64,000 bases of DNA. It comes from Pseudomonas sp. JAI120 (GTDB taxonomy: Bacteria > Pseudomonadota > Gammaproteobacteria > Pseudomonadales > Pseudomonadaceae). The stretch is from positions 744,001 through 808,000 of the forward strand of contig NZ_JACHCZ010000002.1 of NCBI RefSeq assembly GCF_014207255.1, written 5' to 3'. The position numbers and the translations under genes are program-made. Shown here piece by piece: positions 36,925-46,541 of the stretch. The notes below the pieces were generated by a model. It was not told the DNA's origin. It saw nothing but the letters and a program-made list of their open reading frames with translations, and searched no databases. Each line of letters starts with the position of its first letter. The stretch's first letter is position 1.

Positions 36925-38478
36925 ATGAATGCTCAAAGCCTACTCGTCGCGGCAATGCTGTTGGCCAGTGCCACAGCGTTCGCCGATACGGCGGCCAAGG
37001 CGCCGACCATCGCCAAGGAACTGCAACAGGCCAAGACCTACACCATTTCCAGCCCGCCGACCGCGCCGCTGGAAATGGCCAAGCCTGCCCTGCCGGACCT
37101 GTCGGGCTATACCGCCGCAGCGATGGAAAAGAAGATCGTACGCACCAAGCCCGGCAAGATCAGCATCCGCCGCATGATGCAGGAAGACGCCCTCAAGGAC
37201 TTTATCGGCGGCGACAACAAGATGGCCGAATGGGTGGTGCGCCAGCACGGCATTCCCCAGGCGATCTTTGTCGACGACGGTTACATGAACCTCAAGGACC
37301 TGCTGGGCAAAGTGCCAAAGCAGTACTTCAGCGAAACCTCGCCGGGCGTGTTCCTCGCCAAGTTGCCGATCGTGGTCGGCCGCAAGGGCATCCTGGACAT
37401 CGATAAACACACCCAGGAGCTGCGCCTGTCCCAGCAGGCCGGTTCGTTCCTGATCAACGACGGCCAGCTGTTTGTGCGTGACACCAAGGTCACCGGCTGG
37501 GACGAAAAGGCCAATGGCCCGGCGCTGTTCAAGTCGCCCAAGGAATTCCGCCCGTTCCTGCTGGCCTGGGGCGGCACCGAGACCTACATCTCCAAGACCA
37601 AGATGGCCAGCTTCGGCTATGCCAACAGTAAGTCGTACGGGGTGAGTATTTCCCAGTACACGCCGAACATGGCCAAGGTGCTCAAGCGCCCTGAGCCGAC
37701 CGGCTGGATCATCGATTCCGAGTTCTCGGACATGTGGTACGGCTTCTACTGCTACGAGACCACGGGCTTCGTGATCAAGGGCAATACCTACAAAGACAAT
37801 ATCGTCTACGGCATTGACCCCCATGACCGTTCCCACGGCCTGATCATCGCGGACAACACCGTCTACGGCACCAAGAAGAAGCACGGCATCATCATTTCCC
37901 GGGAAGTGAACGACAGCTTCATCTTCAACAACCGCAGCTACGACAACAAGCTCTCGGGCCTGGTGATCGACCGTAACAGCGTCAACAACCTGATTGCCGA
38001 CAACGAGATCTACCGCAACCACACCGACGGCATCACCCTCTATGAGAGCGGCGACAACCTGTTGTGGGGCAACAAGGTGATCAGCAACCGTCGCCACGGC
38101 ATCCGCGTGCGTAACAGCGTGAACATCAAGCTGTACGAAAACACCGCCATGGCCAACGGCCTGACCGGCGTGTACGGCCACATCAAGGATTTGACCGACA
38201 CCGACCGCGACATCGCCCTCGACCCCTTCGACGCCAAGGTCTCGCTGATCGTCGTCGGCGGTGAGTTGGCGGGTAACGGCAGCGGGCCGCTGTCCATCGA
38301 CTCGCCATTGAGTATCGAGCTGTACCGCGTATCGATGCTGGCGCCGACCAAATCCAGCGGCATCAGCTTCTCCGGCGTGCTGGGCGATCGTCAGGAAGAA
38401 ATTCTCGACCTGCTGGTGCGCCAGCAGAAAGCCGTGCTGATCGACCCTGTCGAACGCCAGACCGAAATGCAGGACTGA
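36925..38478 (+). CDS. algG: Mannuronan C-5 epimerase AlgG
   Basis: 517 aa periplasmic right-handed parallel beta-helix enzyme that converts mannuronate to guluronate in the polymer. Signal peptide MNAQSLLVAAMLLASATAFA. The catalytic motif DPHDRSHG carries His300 (equivalent to P. aeruginosa H319), and many NNxxxxN/D beta-helix turns follow (e.g. GNTYKDNIVYGID, NRSYDNKLSGLVIDRN). The start at 36925 follows GGGAG; an ATG five codons upstream overlaps algE and has no ribosome site. Confidence 0.95.
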   Translation: MNAQSLLVAAMLLASATAFADTAAKAPTIAKELQQAKTYTISSPPTAPLEMAKPALPDLSGYTAAAMEKKIVRTKPGKISIRRMMQEDALKDFIGGDNKMAEWVVRQHGIPQAIFVDDGYMNLKDLLGKVPKQYFSETSPGVFLAKLPIVVGRKGILDIDKHTQELRLSQQAGSFLINDGQLFVRDTKVTGWDEKANGPALFKSPKEFRPFLLAWGGTETYISKTKMASFGYANSKSYGVSISQYTPNMAKVLKRPEPTGWIIDSEFSDMWYGFYCYETTGFVIKGNTYKDNIVYGIDPHDRSHGLIIADNTVYGTKKKHGIIISREVNDSFIFNNRSYDNKLSGLVIDRNSVNNLIADNEIYRNHTDGITLYESGDNLLWGNKVISNRRHGIRVRNSVNIKLYENTAMANGLTGVYGHIKDLTDTDRDIALDPFDAKVSLIVVGGELAGNGSGPLSIDSPLSIELYRVSMLAPTKSSGISFSGVLGDRQEEILDLLVRQQKAVLIDPVERQTEMQD

Positions 38479-38489
38479 GGATGACCCTT

Positions 38490-39938
38490 ATGCACCCACA
38501 CATGATCAAACTGCTGAGCCTCTCGGGTCTGACCCTCGGCCTGCTCGCGGCCAGCCAGGGCGTGCGCGCCGACGAAATCAAGGCGCCGACTTTCACTGCC
38601 GAACCGTGCTGCAGCCTGTGCCCGGCCGCCCACGACGCGAAGAACTACACCACGCGCTACCAGCAGAACTTCACCACCCTGGTGCAAGCCCAGGGCGACT
38701 GGCTGTTCCGTACCCAGGAAGACCTGCGCACCGAATTCGACACCAGCCCTTCCGGCTACAAGCGCATGCAGCAGTTACACGATGCGTTCAAGGCCAAGGG
38801 CGTGGAACTGGTGGTGGTCTACCAGCCGACCCGTGGCCTGGTGAACCGCAACAAGCTCAACCCTGCGGAAAAAGCCTCGTTCGATTTCGACAAGGCCCTG
38901 GGCAACTACAAGACCATGCTCGGCCGTTTCGCCAAGATGGGCTATGTGGTGCCGGACCTGTCGCCGTTGACCAACGAGCAACTGCCGGACGAACTGCCAG
39001 CCCACGACTTCTACTTCCGCGGCGACCAGCACTGGACCCCATACGGCGCCCAGCGCACGGCGAAAATCGTCGCGGCCAAGGTTAAGCAGATGCCTGAATA
39101 TGCCGAGATTCCCAAGCGCGAATTCGAGACCAAGCGCTCCGGGCGCATGGGCAAGACCGGCACCCTGCACAACATGGCCGGGCAACTGTGCGGCACCAGC
39201 TACGCGATCCAGTACATGGACCAGTTCACCACCGAGCCGAAAGGCGAAGCCGGTGATGGCGACCTGTTCGGCGATTCGGGCAACCCGCAGATCACCCTGG
39301 TGGGCACCAGCCACAGCGGCAAGAACTACAACTTCGCCGGGTTCCTGGAAGAAGAAATCGGCGCCGATATCCTCAACGTCGCCTTCCCCGGCGGTGGCCT
39401 GGAAGGTTCGATGATCCAGTACCTGGGCAGCGACGATTTCCAGAAGAGCCCGCCGAAAATCCTTATCTGGGAGTTCTCGCCGCTGTATCGCCTGGACCAG
39501 GAGACCATCTACCGCCAGATGATGTCGCTGCTCGACAACGGCTGCGAAGGCAAGACCGCGCAGATGAGCGCGAGCACTACCTTGAAACCCGGCAAGAACG
39601 AATTGATGGTTAACAGTTCGAACAAAGACCTGCGTAACGCCAATCACCAGGTTGATATCCGCTTCGCCGACCCGTCGGTGAAAACCTTGCAAGCCACCCT
39701 CTGGTACATGAACGGGCGCCACGAGGACATCAAGATCGAGAAACCCGAAACATCCGATACAGACGGGCGTTTCGCCTTTGAACTGCGCACCGATGAAGAC
39801 TGGGCCTCGCAGAACTTGCTGGCGGTCGAAGTACAGGGCCCCGAAGCGGGCGCTGCCGCGCAGAAGGTCGAAGCGAAAATTTGCACACGCAACGTATTCC
39901 CAAGCGGCGGTCAGAAGACTGCCTCACTCGGGCAATGA
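38490..39938 (+). CDS. algX: Alginate O-acetyltransferase AlgX
   Basis: 482 aa periplasmic SGNH-hydrolase-like acetyltransferase with a C-terminal carbohydrate-binding module. Signal peptide [16 protein letters not shown] ... VRA. Catalytic residues D179 and H181 in GDQHW and Ser274 in VGTSHSGKN. It transfers acetyl groups to alginate. The start at 38490 has TGAGGA at 8-nt spacing; the ATG three codons earlier has none. Works with AlgI, AlgJ and AlgF. Confidence 0.95.
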   Translation: MHPHMIKLLSLSGLTLGLLAASQGVRADEIKAPTFTAEPCCSLCPAAHDAKNYTTRYQQNFTTLVQAQGDWLFRTQEDLRTEFDTSPSGYKRMQQLHDAFKAKGVELVVVYQPTRGLVNRNKLNPAEKASFDFDKALGNYKTMLGRFAKMGYVVPDLSPLTNEQLPDELPAHDFYFRGDQHWTPYGAQRTAKIVAAKVKQMPEYAEIPKREFETKRSGRMGKTGTLHNMAGQLCGTSYAIQYMDQFTTEPKGEAGDGDLFGDSGNPQITLVGTSHSGKNYNFAGFLEEEIGADILNVAFPGGGLEGSMIQYLGSDDFQKSPPKILIWEFSPLYRLDQETIYRQMMSLLDNGCEGKTAQMSASTTLKPGKNELMVNSSNKDLRNANHQVDIRFADPSVKTLQATLWYMNGRHEDIKIEKPETSDTDGRFAFELRTDEDWASQNLLAVEVQGPEAGAAAQKVEAKICTRNVFPSGGQKTASLGQ

Positions 39939-39946
39939 GGTTACTT

Positions 39947-41056
39947 ATGCAGAAGTTATTGATTCCATCGTTGCTGGGCCTGGCGATCTTCGCCGGTGCA
40001 GCCAACGCCGCCGCGCCACTGCGTCCGCCCCAGGGCTACTTCGCACCGATTGAAGCGTTCAAGACCGGCGACTTCAAGAATGACTGCGATGCCATGCCGG
40101 CGCCGTACACCGGCTCGCTGCAATTTCGCAGCAAGTACGAAGGCTCCGACAAGGCCCGTTCCACGCTGAATGTTCAGTCGGAAAAAGCCTTTCGCGACAG
40201 CACCGCCGACATCACCAAGCTGGAAAAAGACACCAGCAAGCGCGTGATGCAGTTCATGCGCGACGGTCGTCCGGAACAATTGGAATGCACGCTCAACTGG
40301 CTGACCAGTTGGGCCAAGGCCGATGCGTTGATGTCCAAGGACTTCAACCACACCGGCAAGTCCATGCGCAAATGGGCCCTGGGCAGCATGGCTTCGGCCT
40401 ATGTACGCCTGAAGTTCTCCGACTCGCACCCGTTGGCCAATCACCAGCAGGAATCGCAACTGATCGAAGCCTGGTTCAACAAACTGGCCGATCAGGTGGT
40501 GAGCGACTGGGACAACCTGCCGCTGGAAAAAACCAACAACCACTCCTACTGGGCCGCCTGGTCGGTGATGGCAACCTCCATCGCCACCAACCGTCGCGAC
40601 CTGTTTGATTGGGCCGTGAAGGAATACAAGGTCGGCGTGAACCAGGTCGACGACCAAGGCTTCTTGCCGAACGAGTTGAAACGTCAGCAACGTGCCCTGT
40701 CGTACCACAACTACGCCCTGCCGCCGCTGTCGATGATCGCCAGTTTTGCCCTGGTCAACGGTGTTGACCTGCGCCAGGAAAACAACAGCGCGCTCAAGCG
40801 CCTGGGCGACAAAGTGCTGGCCGGGGTCAAGGACCCGGAGATCTTCGAACAGAAGAACGGCAAAGAGCAGGATATGAAGGACCTCAAGGAGGACATGAAG
40901 TATGCCTGGCTCGAACCGTTCTGCACCCTCTACACCTGCGCGCCGGATCTGATCGAGCGCAAGCACGGGATGCAACCGTTCAAGACCTTCCGCCTCGGGG
41001 GTGACCTGACCAAGGTCTACGACCCGGCGCATGAAAAAGGCAACAAAGGTTCCTGA
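39947..41056 (+). CDS. algL: Alginate lyase AlgL
   Basis: 369 aa periplasmic polysaccharide lyase family 5 enzyme that degrades misrouted alginate. Signal peptide [21 protein letters not shown]. Active-site N198-H199 in [12 protein letters not shown]246 and Y253 in [10 protein letters not shown] (offset by -3 from P. aeruginosa H202/R249/Y256). The start has GAGG at 7 nt; longer upstream starts overlap algX. Followed by a 218-bp gap holding a REPIN before algI. Confidence 0.95.
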   Translation: MQKLLIPSLLGLAIFAGAANAAAPLRPPQGYFAPIEAFKTGDFKNDCDAMPAPYTGSLQFRSKYEGSDKARSTLNVQSEKAFRDSTADITKLEKDTSKRVMQFMRDGRPEQLECTLNWLTSWAKADALMSKDFNHTGKSMRKWALGSMASAYVRLKFSDSHPLANHQQESQLIEAWFNKLADQVVSDWDNLPLEKTNNHSYWAAWSVMATSIATNRRDLFDWAVKEYKVGVNQVDDQGFLPNELKRQQRALSYHNYALPPLSMIASFALVNGVDLRQENNSALKRLGDKVLAGVKDPEIFEQKNGKEQDMKDLKEDMKYAWLEPFCTLYTCAPDLIERKHGMQPFKTFRLGGDLTKVYDPAHEKGNKGS

Positions 41057-41071
41057 GCGAACTCGGTAAAA

Positions 41072-41165
41072 AATGTGGGAGGGGGCTTGCCCCCGATAGC
41101 AGGGGGTCATTCAACACAGATGGCGACTGTTACACCGCCATCGGGAGCAAGCCCCCTCCCACATT
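41072..41165. repeat. REPIN inside the alginate operon (algL-algI)
   Basis: Inverted arms GTGGGAGGGGGCTTGCCCCC / GGAGCAAGCCCCCTCCCAC with an inner pair GGCGACTG... It occupies most of the gap between algL and algI within one transcription unit. The remaining gap has a C-rich/G-rich stretch (41201-41234). Confidence 0.9.
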
Positions 41166-41274
41166 TTTGAGCCGGTTTCGTCAGTAGGAATGTTGTACCG
41201 CCCTCCCCGTTTTTTCGTGGGGGGTTTGGGGGGGCTCTGGCCCTTGACTGTTGGTTAAACATGGAGAGATCGGG

Positions 41275-42807
41275 ATGGTTTTCTCGTCCAATGTGTTCCT
41301 GTTTCTGTTCTTGCCGATCTTTCTCGGCTTGTACTACTTGAGCGGGCAACGCTATCGCAACCTGCTGCTGCTGTTGGCCAGCTACGTGTTCTACGCCTGG
41401 TGGCGAGTGGACTTCCTGGCGCTGTTTGCGGCCGTCACGCTGTGGAACTACTGGATCGGCCTCAAGGTCGGTGCCGCCGGCGTGCGCACTAAGCCGGCCC
41501 AGCGCTGGCTGCTGCTCGGCGTGGTGGTCGACCTGTGCATCCTCGGCTACTTCAAGTACGCCAACTTCGGTGTCGACAGCATCAACGTGATGATGAAGTC
41601 GGCGGGCCTGGAGCCGTTTATCCTCACCCACGTGCTGCTGCCGATCGGGATCTCGTTCTACATCTTCGAGTCCATCAGCTACATCATCGACGTGTACCGT
41701 GGCGATACCCCGGCCACCCGCAATCTCATCGACTTCGCGGCGTTCGTGGCGATCTTCCCGCACTTGATTGCCGGCCCGGTGTTGCGTTTCCGCGACCTGG
41801 CCGACCAGTTCAATAACCGCACCCACACCCTCGACAAGTTCTCCGAGGGCTGCACGCGGTTCATGCAAGGTTTCATCAAGAAGGTCTTCATCGCCGACAC
41901 CCTGGCGGTGGTGGCCGACCACTGCTTCGCCCTGCAAAACCCCACCACCGGCGATGCCTGGCTGGGGGCGCTGGCCTACACCGCGCAGTTGTACTTCGAC
42001 TTCTCCGGCTACAGCGACATGGCGATCGGCCTGGGCTTGATGATGGGTTTCCGCTTTATGGAAAACTTCAAGCAGCCGTACATCAGCCAGTCGATCACCG
42101 AGTTCTGGCGCCGCTGGCACATCAGCTTGTCCACCTGGCTGCGTGACTACCTGTACATCACCCTGGGCGGCAACCGTAAAGGCACGCTGACCACCTACCG
42201 CAACCTGTTCCTGACCATGCTGCTCGGTGGCCTGTGGCACGGTGCGAACATCACCTACATCGTGTGGGGTGCCTGGCACGGCATGTGGCTGGCGATTGAA
42301 AAAGCCATCGGCCTCAACACCGCACCACGCAGTTTCAACGTCCTCCGCTGGGCTTTCACTTTCCTGCTGGTGGTGATGGGCTGGGTGATCTTCCGCTCGG
42401 AAAACCTGCACGTCGCCGGCCGTATGTACGGTGCGATGTTCAGCTTTGGCGAGTGGTCGCTGTCGGAACTCAACCGCGCCAACCTCACCGGCCTGCAAGT
42501 GGCAACCCTGGTGGTGGCGTACGCAACATTGGCGTTCTTCGGCCTGCGCGACTTCTACACCAACCGCCCTGCCGAGAAAACCAAGCCGGCCGACCCGAGC
42601 CTGATCAAGGCCGTGCCGGGCGACAACCCAGGCAGCATCCACGAGCCAGGTTTCACCGTAGGTCGTGACGCTGCCGTGCAACCGGCCTACTGGACCGCTG
42701 ACTGGCCACGCTACGCCATGCGCGCTGCGGTGCTGCTGCTGTTCGTGGCGTCGATTCTCAAACTGTCGGCGCAGAGTTTCTCGCCGTTCCTTTACTTCCA
42801 ATTCTGA
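41275..42807 (+). CDS. algI: Alginate O-acetylation protein AlgI (MBOAT family)
   Basis: 510 aa polytopic membrane O-acyltransferase that moves acetyl groups across the inner membrane for alginate acetylation. MBOAT active-site His322 in GLWHGANITYIVWG (same number as P. aeruginosa), a second conserved His in ITEFWRRWHISLSTW, and many hydrophobic segments. Start ATG at 41275 with GGAGA at good spacing. 11 bp before algJ. Confidence 0.95.
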   Translation: MVFSSNVFLFLFLPIFLGLYYLSGQRYRNLLLLLASYVFYAWWRVDFLALFAAVTLWNYWIGLKVGAAGVRTKPAQRWLLLGVVVDLCILGYFKYANFGVDSINVMMKSAGLEPFILTHVLLPIGISFYIFESISYIIDVYRGDTPATRNLIDFAAFVAIFPHLIAGPVLRFRDLADQFNNRTHTLDKFSEGCTRFMQGFIKKVFIADTLAVVADHCFALQNPTTGDAWLGALAYTAQLYFDFSGYSDMAIGLGLMMGFRFMENFKQPYISQSITEFWRRWHISLSTWLRDYLYITLGGNRKGTLTTYRNLFLTMLLGGLWHGANITYIVWGAWHGMWLAIEKAIGLNTAPRSFNVLRWAFTFLLVVMGWVIFRSENLHVAGRMYGAMFSFGEWSLSELNRANLTGLQVATLVVAYATLAFFGLRDFYTNRPAEKTKPADPSLIKAVPGDNPGSIHEPGFTVGRDAAVQPAYWTADWPRYAMRAAVLLLFVASILKLSAQSFSPFLYFQF

Positions 42808-42818
42808 GGGAGCCGACC

Positions 42819-44003
42819 ATGACCCGTTCATTACGCGTCCTCTATATCGGCCTGTTCCTGGTGGTGCTGCTGGCCCTGGGTGCCTGGTCGCTGCGCAGCT
42901 TCCTGGGCTTCAGCACCAACGCCGACGCGACCGTGCTCAACGGTCGCTGGACCAAGGCCGTCGAGACCCATTACGACGAGGAGTTCCCGATCAAGCGATT
43001 GGGCACCAACCTCTGGGCCGCGCTGGACTACAAGCTGTTCAATGAAGGTCGCCCTGGCGTGGTGCTGGGCCGCGATCACTGGCTGTACAGCGACGAGGAG
43101 TTCAACCCCGCCGTCAACGAAGACCAGAACCTTGAAGGCAACTACGCGCTGGTCGAAGGCGTACGCCAGAAGCTCAAGGCCCAGGGCATCCAGTTGGTGA
43201 TGGCGATCGTGCCGGCCAAGGTGCGCCTGTACCCGGAACACTTGGGTGAAGTGAAACCGGCGAGCATCCACGCCAACCTGTACCAGGACTTCCACGCCCG
43301 TGTCGCCGCCGATAAGATCATCGCCCCGGACCTGCTCGGCCCGCTGCAACAGGCCAAGCTAAGCGGCAAGCAAGTGTTCCTGCGCACCGACACCCACTGG
43401 ACCCCGGATGGCGCCGAAATCGCCGCTAAGCAGTTGGCTCAAACCATCGCCGATAAGACCCCGCTCCACGGCGAGCCGCAGCGTTTTGTCACCGAGGCCG
43501 AGAAGACCGAGCCGCATAAAGGCGACCTGCGTCTGTTCCTGCCCCTGGACCCGCTGTTCGAAAACCTGATGCCGCCGAAGGAGCCGCTGCAAAAACGCGT
43601 CACGCACCTGGCCGAAACCAAAGGCGACGACGCGCTGTTCAGCGACAGCGAAACCCCGGTGGCACTGGTGGGCACCAGCTACAGCGCCAACCCCAACTGG
43701 AACTTCGTCGGCGCCCTCAAGCAAGCCCTTGGCAGCGACGTGGTCAGCTACGCCGAAGACGGCCACGGCCCGATCCTGCCGATGCTCAGCTACCTGAAAA
43801 GTGACGACTTCAAGAACAGCCCGCCACAGGTGCTGATCTGGGAGTTTCCTGAACGTTATCTGCCCGTGAACAACGAAATCGGTGATGCCGACCCATCGTG
43901 GGTTGCGCAACTTAAACAAGCCGGTTCGCGCCAACAAAACATGGCAATCAACACCCCAGCTAAAAACCCAAAATCCGAGACGCCCGACCGGGCGCAAAAC
44001 TGA
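42819..44003 (+). CDS. algJ: Alginate O-acetyltransferase AlgJ
   Basis: 394 aa, AlgX-like SGNH protein tethered by an uncleaved N-terminal helix (VLYIGLFLVVLLALGAWSL). Catalytic D191 and H193 in DTHWTP and S287 in VGTSYSANP. It passes acetyl groups from AlgI towards AlgX in the periplasm. The C-terminal tail (GSRQQNMAINTPAKNPKSE) is a polar extension. Starts 11 bp after algI. Confidence 0.95.
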   Translation: MTRSLRVLYIGLFLVVLLALGAWSLRSFLGFSTNADATVLNGRWTKAVETHYDEEFPIKRLGTNLWAALDYKLFNEGRPGVVLGRDHWLYSDEEFNPAVNEDQNLEGNYALVEGVRQKLKAQGIQLVMAIVPAKVRLYPEHLGEVKPASIHANLYQDFHARVAADKIIAPDLLGPLQQAKLSGKQVFLRTDTHWTPDGAEIAAKQLAQTIADKTPLHGEPQRFVTEAEKTEPHKGDLRLFLPLDPLFENLMPPKEPLQKRVTHLAETKGDDALFSDSETPVALVGTSYSANPNWNFVGALKQALGSDVVSYAEDGHGPILPMLSYLKSDDFKNSPPQVLIWEFPERYLPVNNEIGDADPSWVAQLKQAGSRQQNMAINTPAKNPKSETPDRAQN

Positions 44004-44019
44004 AAGAGAGGTAACTCAC

Positions 44020-44676
44020 ATGACTTTCACTACTACTCCGCGTCGTCTCGCCAAGACCCTGGCACTGGTTGCCGGCATGAGCGTTGTATCGATGTCTGCC
44101 TTCGCCGGTGGTGACGCCGCCCTGTACGGCCCTGTCGCGCCGAAAGGCTCAAGCTTCGTACGCGTCTATAACGCCTCCAATCAGGAAGTCAGCGCGACAG
44201 TTGGCAGCACCAACCTCAACGAAGTGGCCCCACTGGCCAGCAGCGACTTCAGCTTCATGCCCGGCGGCGACTACAGCGCCAAGATCGGCAGCCAGACCGT
44301 GCCGGTCAAACTCGCCGCCGATCACTACTACACCCTGGTCAACAACAGCAGCGGCCAGCCGCAGCTGATCGAAGAACCGCCGTTCAAGAACAAGCAGAAA
44401 TCCCTGGTGCGCGTGCAGAACCTGAGCGACAAGGCCCTGACCCTGAAGACCGCCGACGGCAAGACCGACGTGGTCAAGTCGGTGGCCGCCAAAGGCCGTG
44501 GCGAACGTGAAATCAACCCGGTGAAGGTGAGCCTGGCGTTGTATGACGGTGACAAGAAAGTCGGCGATGTGAAGCCGGTTGCGTTGGAACGTGGTGAAGC
44601 GGCGGTGCTGTATGTCACCGGCTCGGGTTCGAGTTTGTCGCCAGTTTGGGTCAAGCGCCCGGTGTCGACCCGCTGA
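44020..44676 (+). CDS. algF: Alginate O-acetylation accessory protein AlgF
   Basis: 218 aa periplasmic protein, signal peptide ending SMSAFA/GG. Two beta-domains (DAALYGPVAPKGSSFVRVYNASNQ and KSLVRVQNLSDKALTLKT). Required for alginate acetylation, probably bridging AlgJ and AlgX. The start at 44020 has AGAGAGG upstream; an upstream extension to 43882 is only the overlap with algJ in another frame. A hybrid REPIN follows before algA. Confidence 0.93.
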   Translation: MTFTTTPRRLAKTLALVAGMSVVSMSAFAGGDAALYGPVAPKGSSFVRVYNASNQEVSATVGSTNLNEVAPLASSDFSFMPGGDYSAKIGSQTVPVKLAADHYYTLVNNSSGQPQLIEEPPFKNKQKSLVRVQNLSDKALTLKTADGKTDVVKSVAAKGRGEREINPVKVSLALYDGDKKVGDVKPVALERGEAAVLYVTGSGSSLSPVWVKRPVSTR

Positions 44677-44703
44677 TTAGCTTTTGAAATTGACGCTCCC
44701 CCT

Positions 44704-44792
44704 TGTGGGAGCGGACTTGCTCGCGAATACGGTGGTTCAGTAACAGATGTACTGACTGAATCACCGCCATCGGGAGCAAGCCCCCTCCCACA
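44704..44792. repeat. Asymmetric REPIN inside the alginate operon (algF-algA)
   Basis: The left arm is TGTGGGAGCGGACTTGCTCG and the right arm CGGGAGCAAGCCCCCTCCCA, so the two REP units come from different sequence variants; the inner pair TTCAGTA/TACTGA is inverted. It fills the 149-bp gap between algF and algA. Confidence 0.8.
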
Positions 44793-44825
44793 GGCTCTGA
44801 CCCAAATTGATTCAAGGAGAAACAC

Positions 44826-46277
44826 ATGATCCCAGTAATCCTTTCCGGTGGTAGCGGCTCACGTCTTTGGCCGCTTTCCCGTAAACAGTTCCCAAAACAA
44901 TTCCTGGCCCTGACCGGCGAGCACACGCTGTTCCAGCAAACCCTGGAACGCCTGGTGTTCGAAGGCATGGACTCCCCAATCGTGGTCTGCAACAAGGACC
45001 ACCGCTTTATCGTCAACGAGCAACTGGCCAACCGTAAGCTGGAGTGCCAGCGCATCCTGATGGAGCCCTTCGGCCGCAACACCGCGCCGGCCGTGGCCCT
45101 CACCGCGATGATGCTGGTCAACGAAGGCCGTGATGAACTGATGTTGGTGCTGCCGGCCGACCACGTGATCGACGACCAAAAAGCCCTGCAACGTGCCCTG
45201 GCCCTGGCCACCGTGGCCGCCGAGCGTGGCGAGATGGTGCTGTTCGGCGTGCCGGCGACCCGTCCGGAAACCGGCTACGGCTACATCAAGTCCACCAACG
45301 ATTCGCTGCTGCCCGAAGGCGTGAGCCGCGTGCAGCAGTTCGTGGAAAAACCCGATGAAAAACGCGCCGTCGAGTTCGTCAAAAGCGGCGGTTACTTCTG
45401 GAACAGCGGCATGTTCCTGTTCCGCGCCAGCCGCTTCCTGGAAGAGCTGAAAAAGCACGACCCGGACATCTACGACACCTGCGTGCTGACCCTGGAACGC
45501 AGCCAGCAAGACGCCGACACCGTGACCTTCGACGAAGCCACCTTCGCCTGCTGCCCGGACAACTCCATCGACTACGCCGTGATGGAAAAAACCCAGCGCG
45601 CCTGCGTAGTACCGTTGAGCGCCGGTTGGAGCGACGTGGGTTGCTGGGCTTCGCTGTGGGCGGTCAACGATAAAGACGCCAACGGCAACGTCACCAAGGG
45701 CGACGTGGTGATCCAGGACAGCAAGAACTGCATGATCCACGGCAACGGCAAACTGGTGTCAGTGATCGGCCTGGAAAACATCGTCGTGGTGGAAACCAAG
45801 GACGCGATGATGATTGCCCACAAGGACAAGGTCCAGGGCGTCAAGCAGATGGTCAACACCCTCAACGAACAGGGCCGCAGCGAAACCCAGAACCACTGCG
45901 AAGTCTATCGTCCGTGGGGCTCCTACGACTCGGTGGACATGGGCGGCCGCTTCCAGGTCAAGCACATCTCGGTCAAGCCGGGCGCGTGCCTGTCGCTGCA
46001 GATGCACCACCACCGCGCCGAACACTGGATCGTGGTCAGCGGCACCGCCGAAGTCACCTGTGACGAGAACGTGTTCCTGCTCTGCGAGAACCAGTCCACC
46101 TACATCCCGATCGCTTCGGTGCACCGCCTGCGCAACCCGGGCAAGATCCCGTTGGAGATCATCGAAGTGCAATCGGGCAGCTACCTGGGCGAAGACGATA
46201 TCGAGCGGTTTGAAGATATCTATGGTCGCTCGACCCCGGTTGAACGTGGCGTGTCGGTGAAAACTATCGCGCAGTAA
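44826..46277 (+). CDS. algA: Phosphomannose isomerase / GDP-mannose pyrophosphorylase AlgA
   Basis: 483-aa bifunctional cytoplasmic enzyme making mannose-6-P from fructose-6-P and GDP-mannose from mannose-1-P. N-terminal nucleotidyltransferase signature GGSGSRLWPLSRKQFPKQF and FVEKPD; C-terminal cupin isomerase domain with the metal-binding LQMHHHRAEHW. Last gene of the alginate operon. Start ATG preceded by AAGGAG. Followed by a strong terminator and an inverted REP pair. Confidence 0.96.
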   Translation: MIPVILSGGSGSRLWPLSRKQFPKQFLALTGEHTLFQQTLERLVFEGMDSPIVVCNKDHRFIVNEQLANRKLECQRILMEPFGRNTAPAVALTAMMLVNEGRDELMLVLPADHVIDDQKALQRALALATVAAERGEMVLFGVPATRPETGYGYIKSTNDSLLPEGVSRVQQFVEKPDEKRAVEFVKSGGYFWNSGMFLFRASRFLEELKKHDPDIYDTCVLTLERSQQDADTVTFDEATFACCPDNSIDYAVMEKTQRACVVPLSAGWSDVGCWASLWAVNDKDANGNVTKGDVVIQDSKNCMIHGNGKLVSVIGLENIVVVETKDAMMIAHKDKVQGVKQMVNTLNEQGRSETQNHCEVYRPWGSYDSVDMGGRFQVKHISVKPGACLSLQMHHHRAEHWIVVSGTAEVTCDENVFLLCENQSTYIPIASVHRLRNPGKIPLEIIEVQSGSYLGEDDIERFEDIYGRSTPVERGVSVKTIAQ

Positions 46278-46292
46278 AACAGTCGTAAAAAG

Positions 46293-46353
46293 AAGCCCTC
46301 GCCCAGCCCATTGCGTCCCCTATCCGCAGTGGGTTGGGTGGGGGCTTTTTGTT
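46293..46353 (+). terminator. Rho-independent terminator of the alginate operon
   Basis: AAGCCCtCgCCCAgCCCA pairs with TGGGtTGGGtGGGGGCTT, followed by TTTTTGTTT, starting 15 bp after the algA stop. Confidence 0.8.
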
Positions 46354-46370
46354 TGGGTTTTGCGCTGGCT

Positions 46371-46463
46371 GTGCCGGCCTCATCGGGGGCAAGCCCCCTC
46401 CCACCTTTGATCTGCGAATACATTCAAATGTGGGAGGGGGCTTGCCCCCGATGAGGCCGGCAC
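46371..46463. repeat. REP pair in reversed orientation with 34-bp perfect arms
   Basis: Arms 46371-46404 and 46430-46463 are perfect inverted copies, 34 nt each, separated by 25 nt. They include the REP core plus flanking GTGCCGGCCTCAT. The orientation is the opposite of every other two-arm REPIN in this window (here CCCTCCCAC comes first). Confidence 0.9.
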
Positions 46464-46541
46464 ACCCACCACAGCACTCAAGGTAGCCAATCCCACCTAC
46501 GCTTAAGTTAGGATGCTCGTTCCCTATTCGAGGTGGTCTCC

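Noticed and set aside
35222..36955. 577-codon minus-strand frame opposite algE
   Set aside because: Antisense shadow of algE with no domain signature.
41107..42831. 574-codon minus-strand frame opposite algI
   Set aside because: Antisense shadow of algI; includes REPIN sequence translated as protein.
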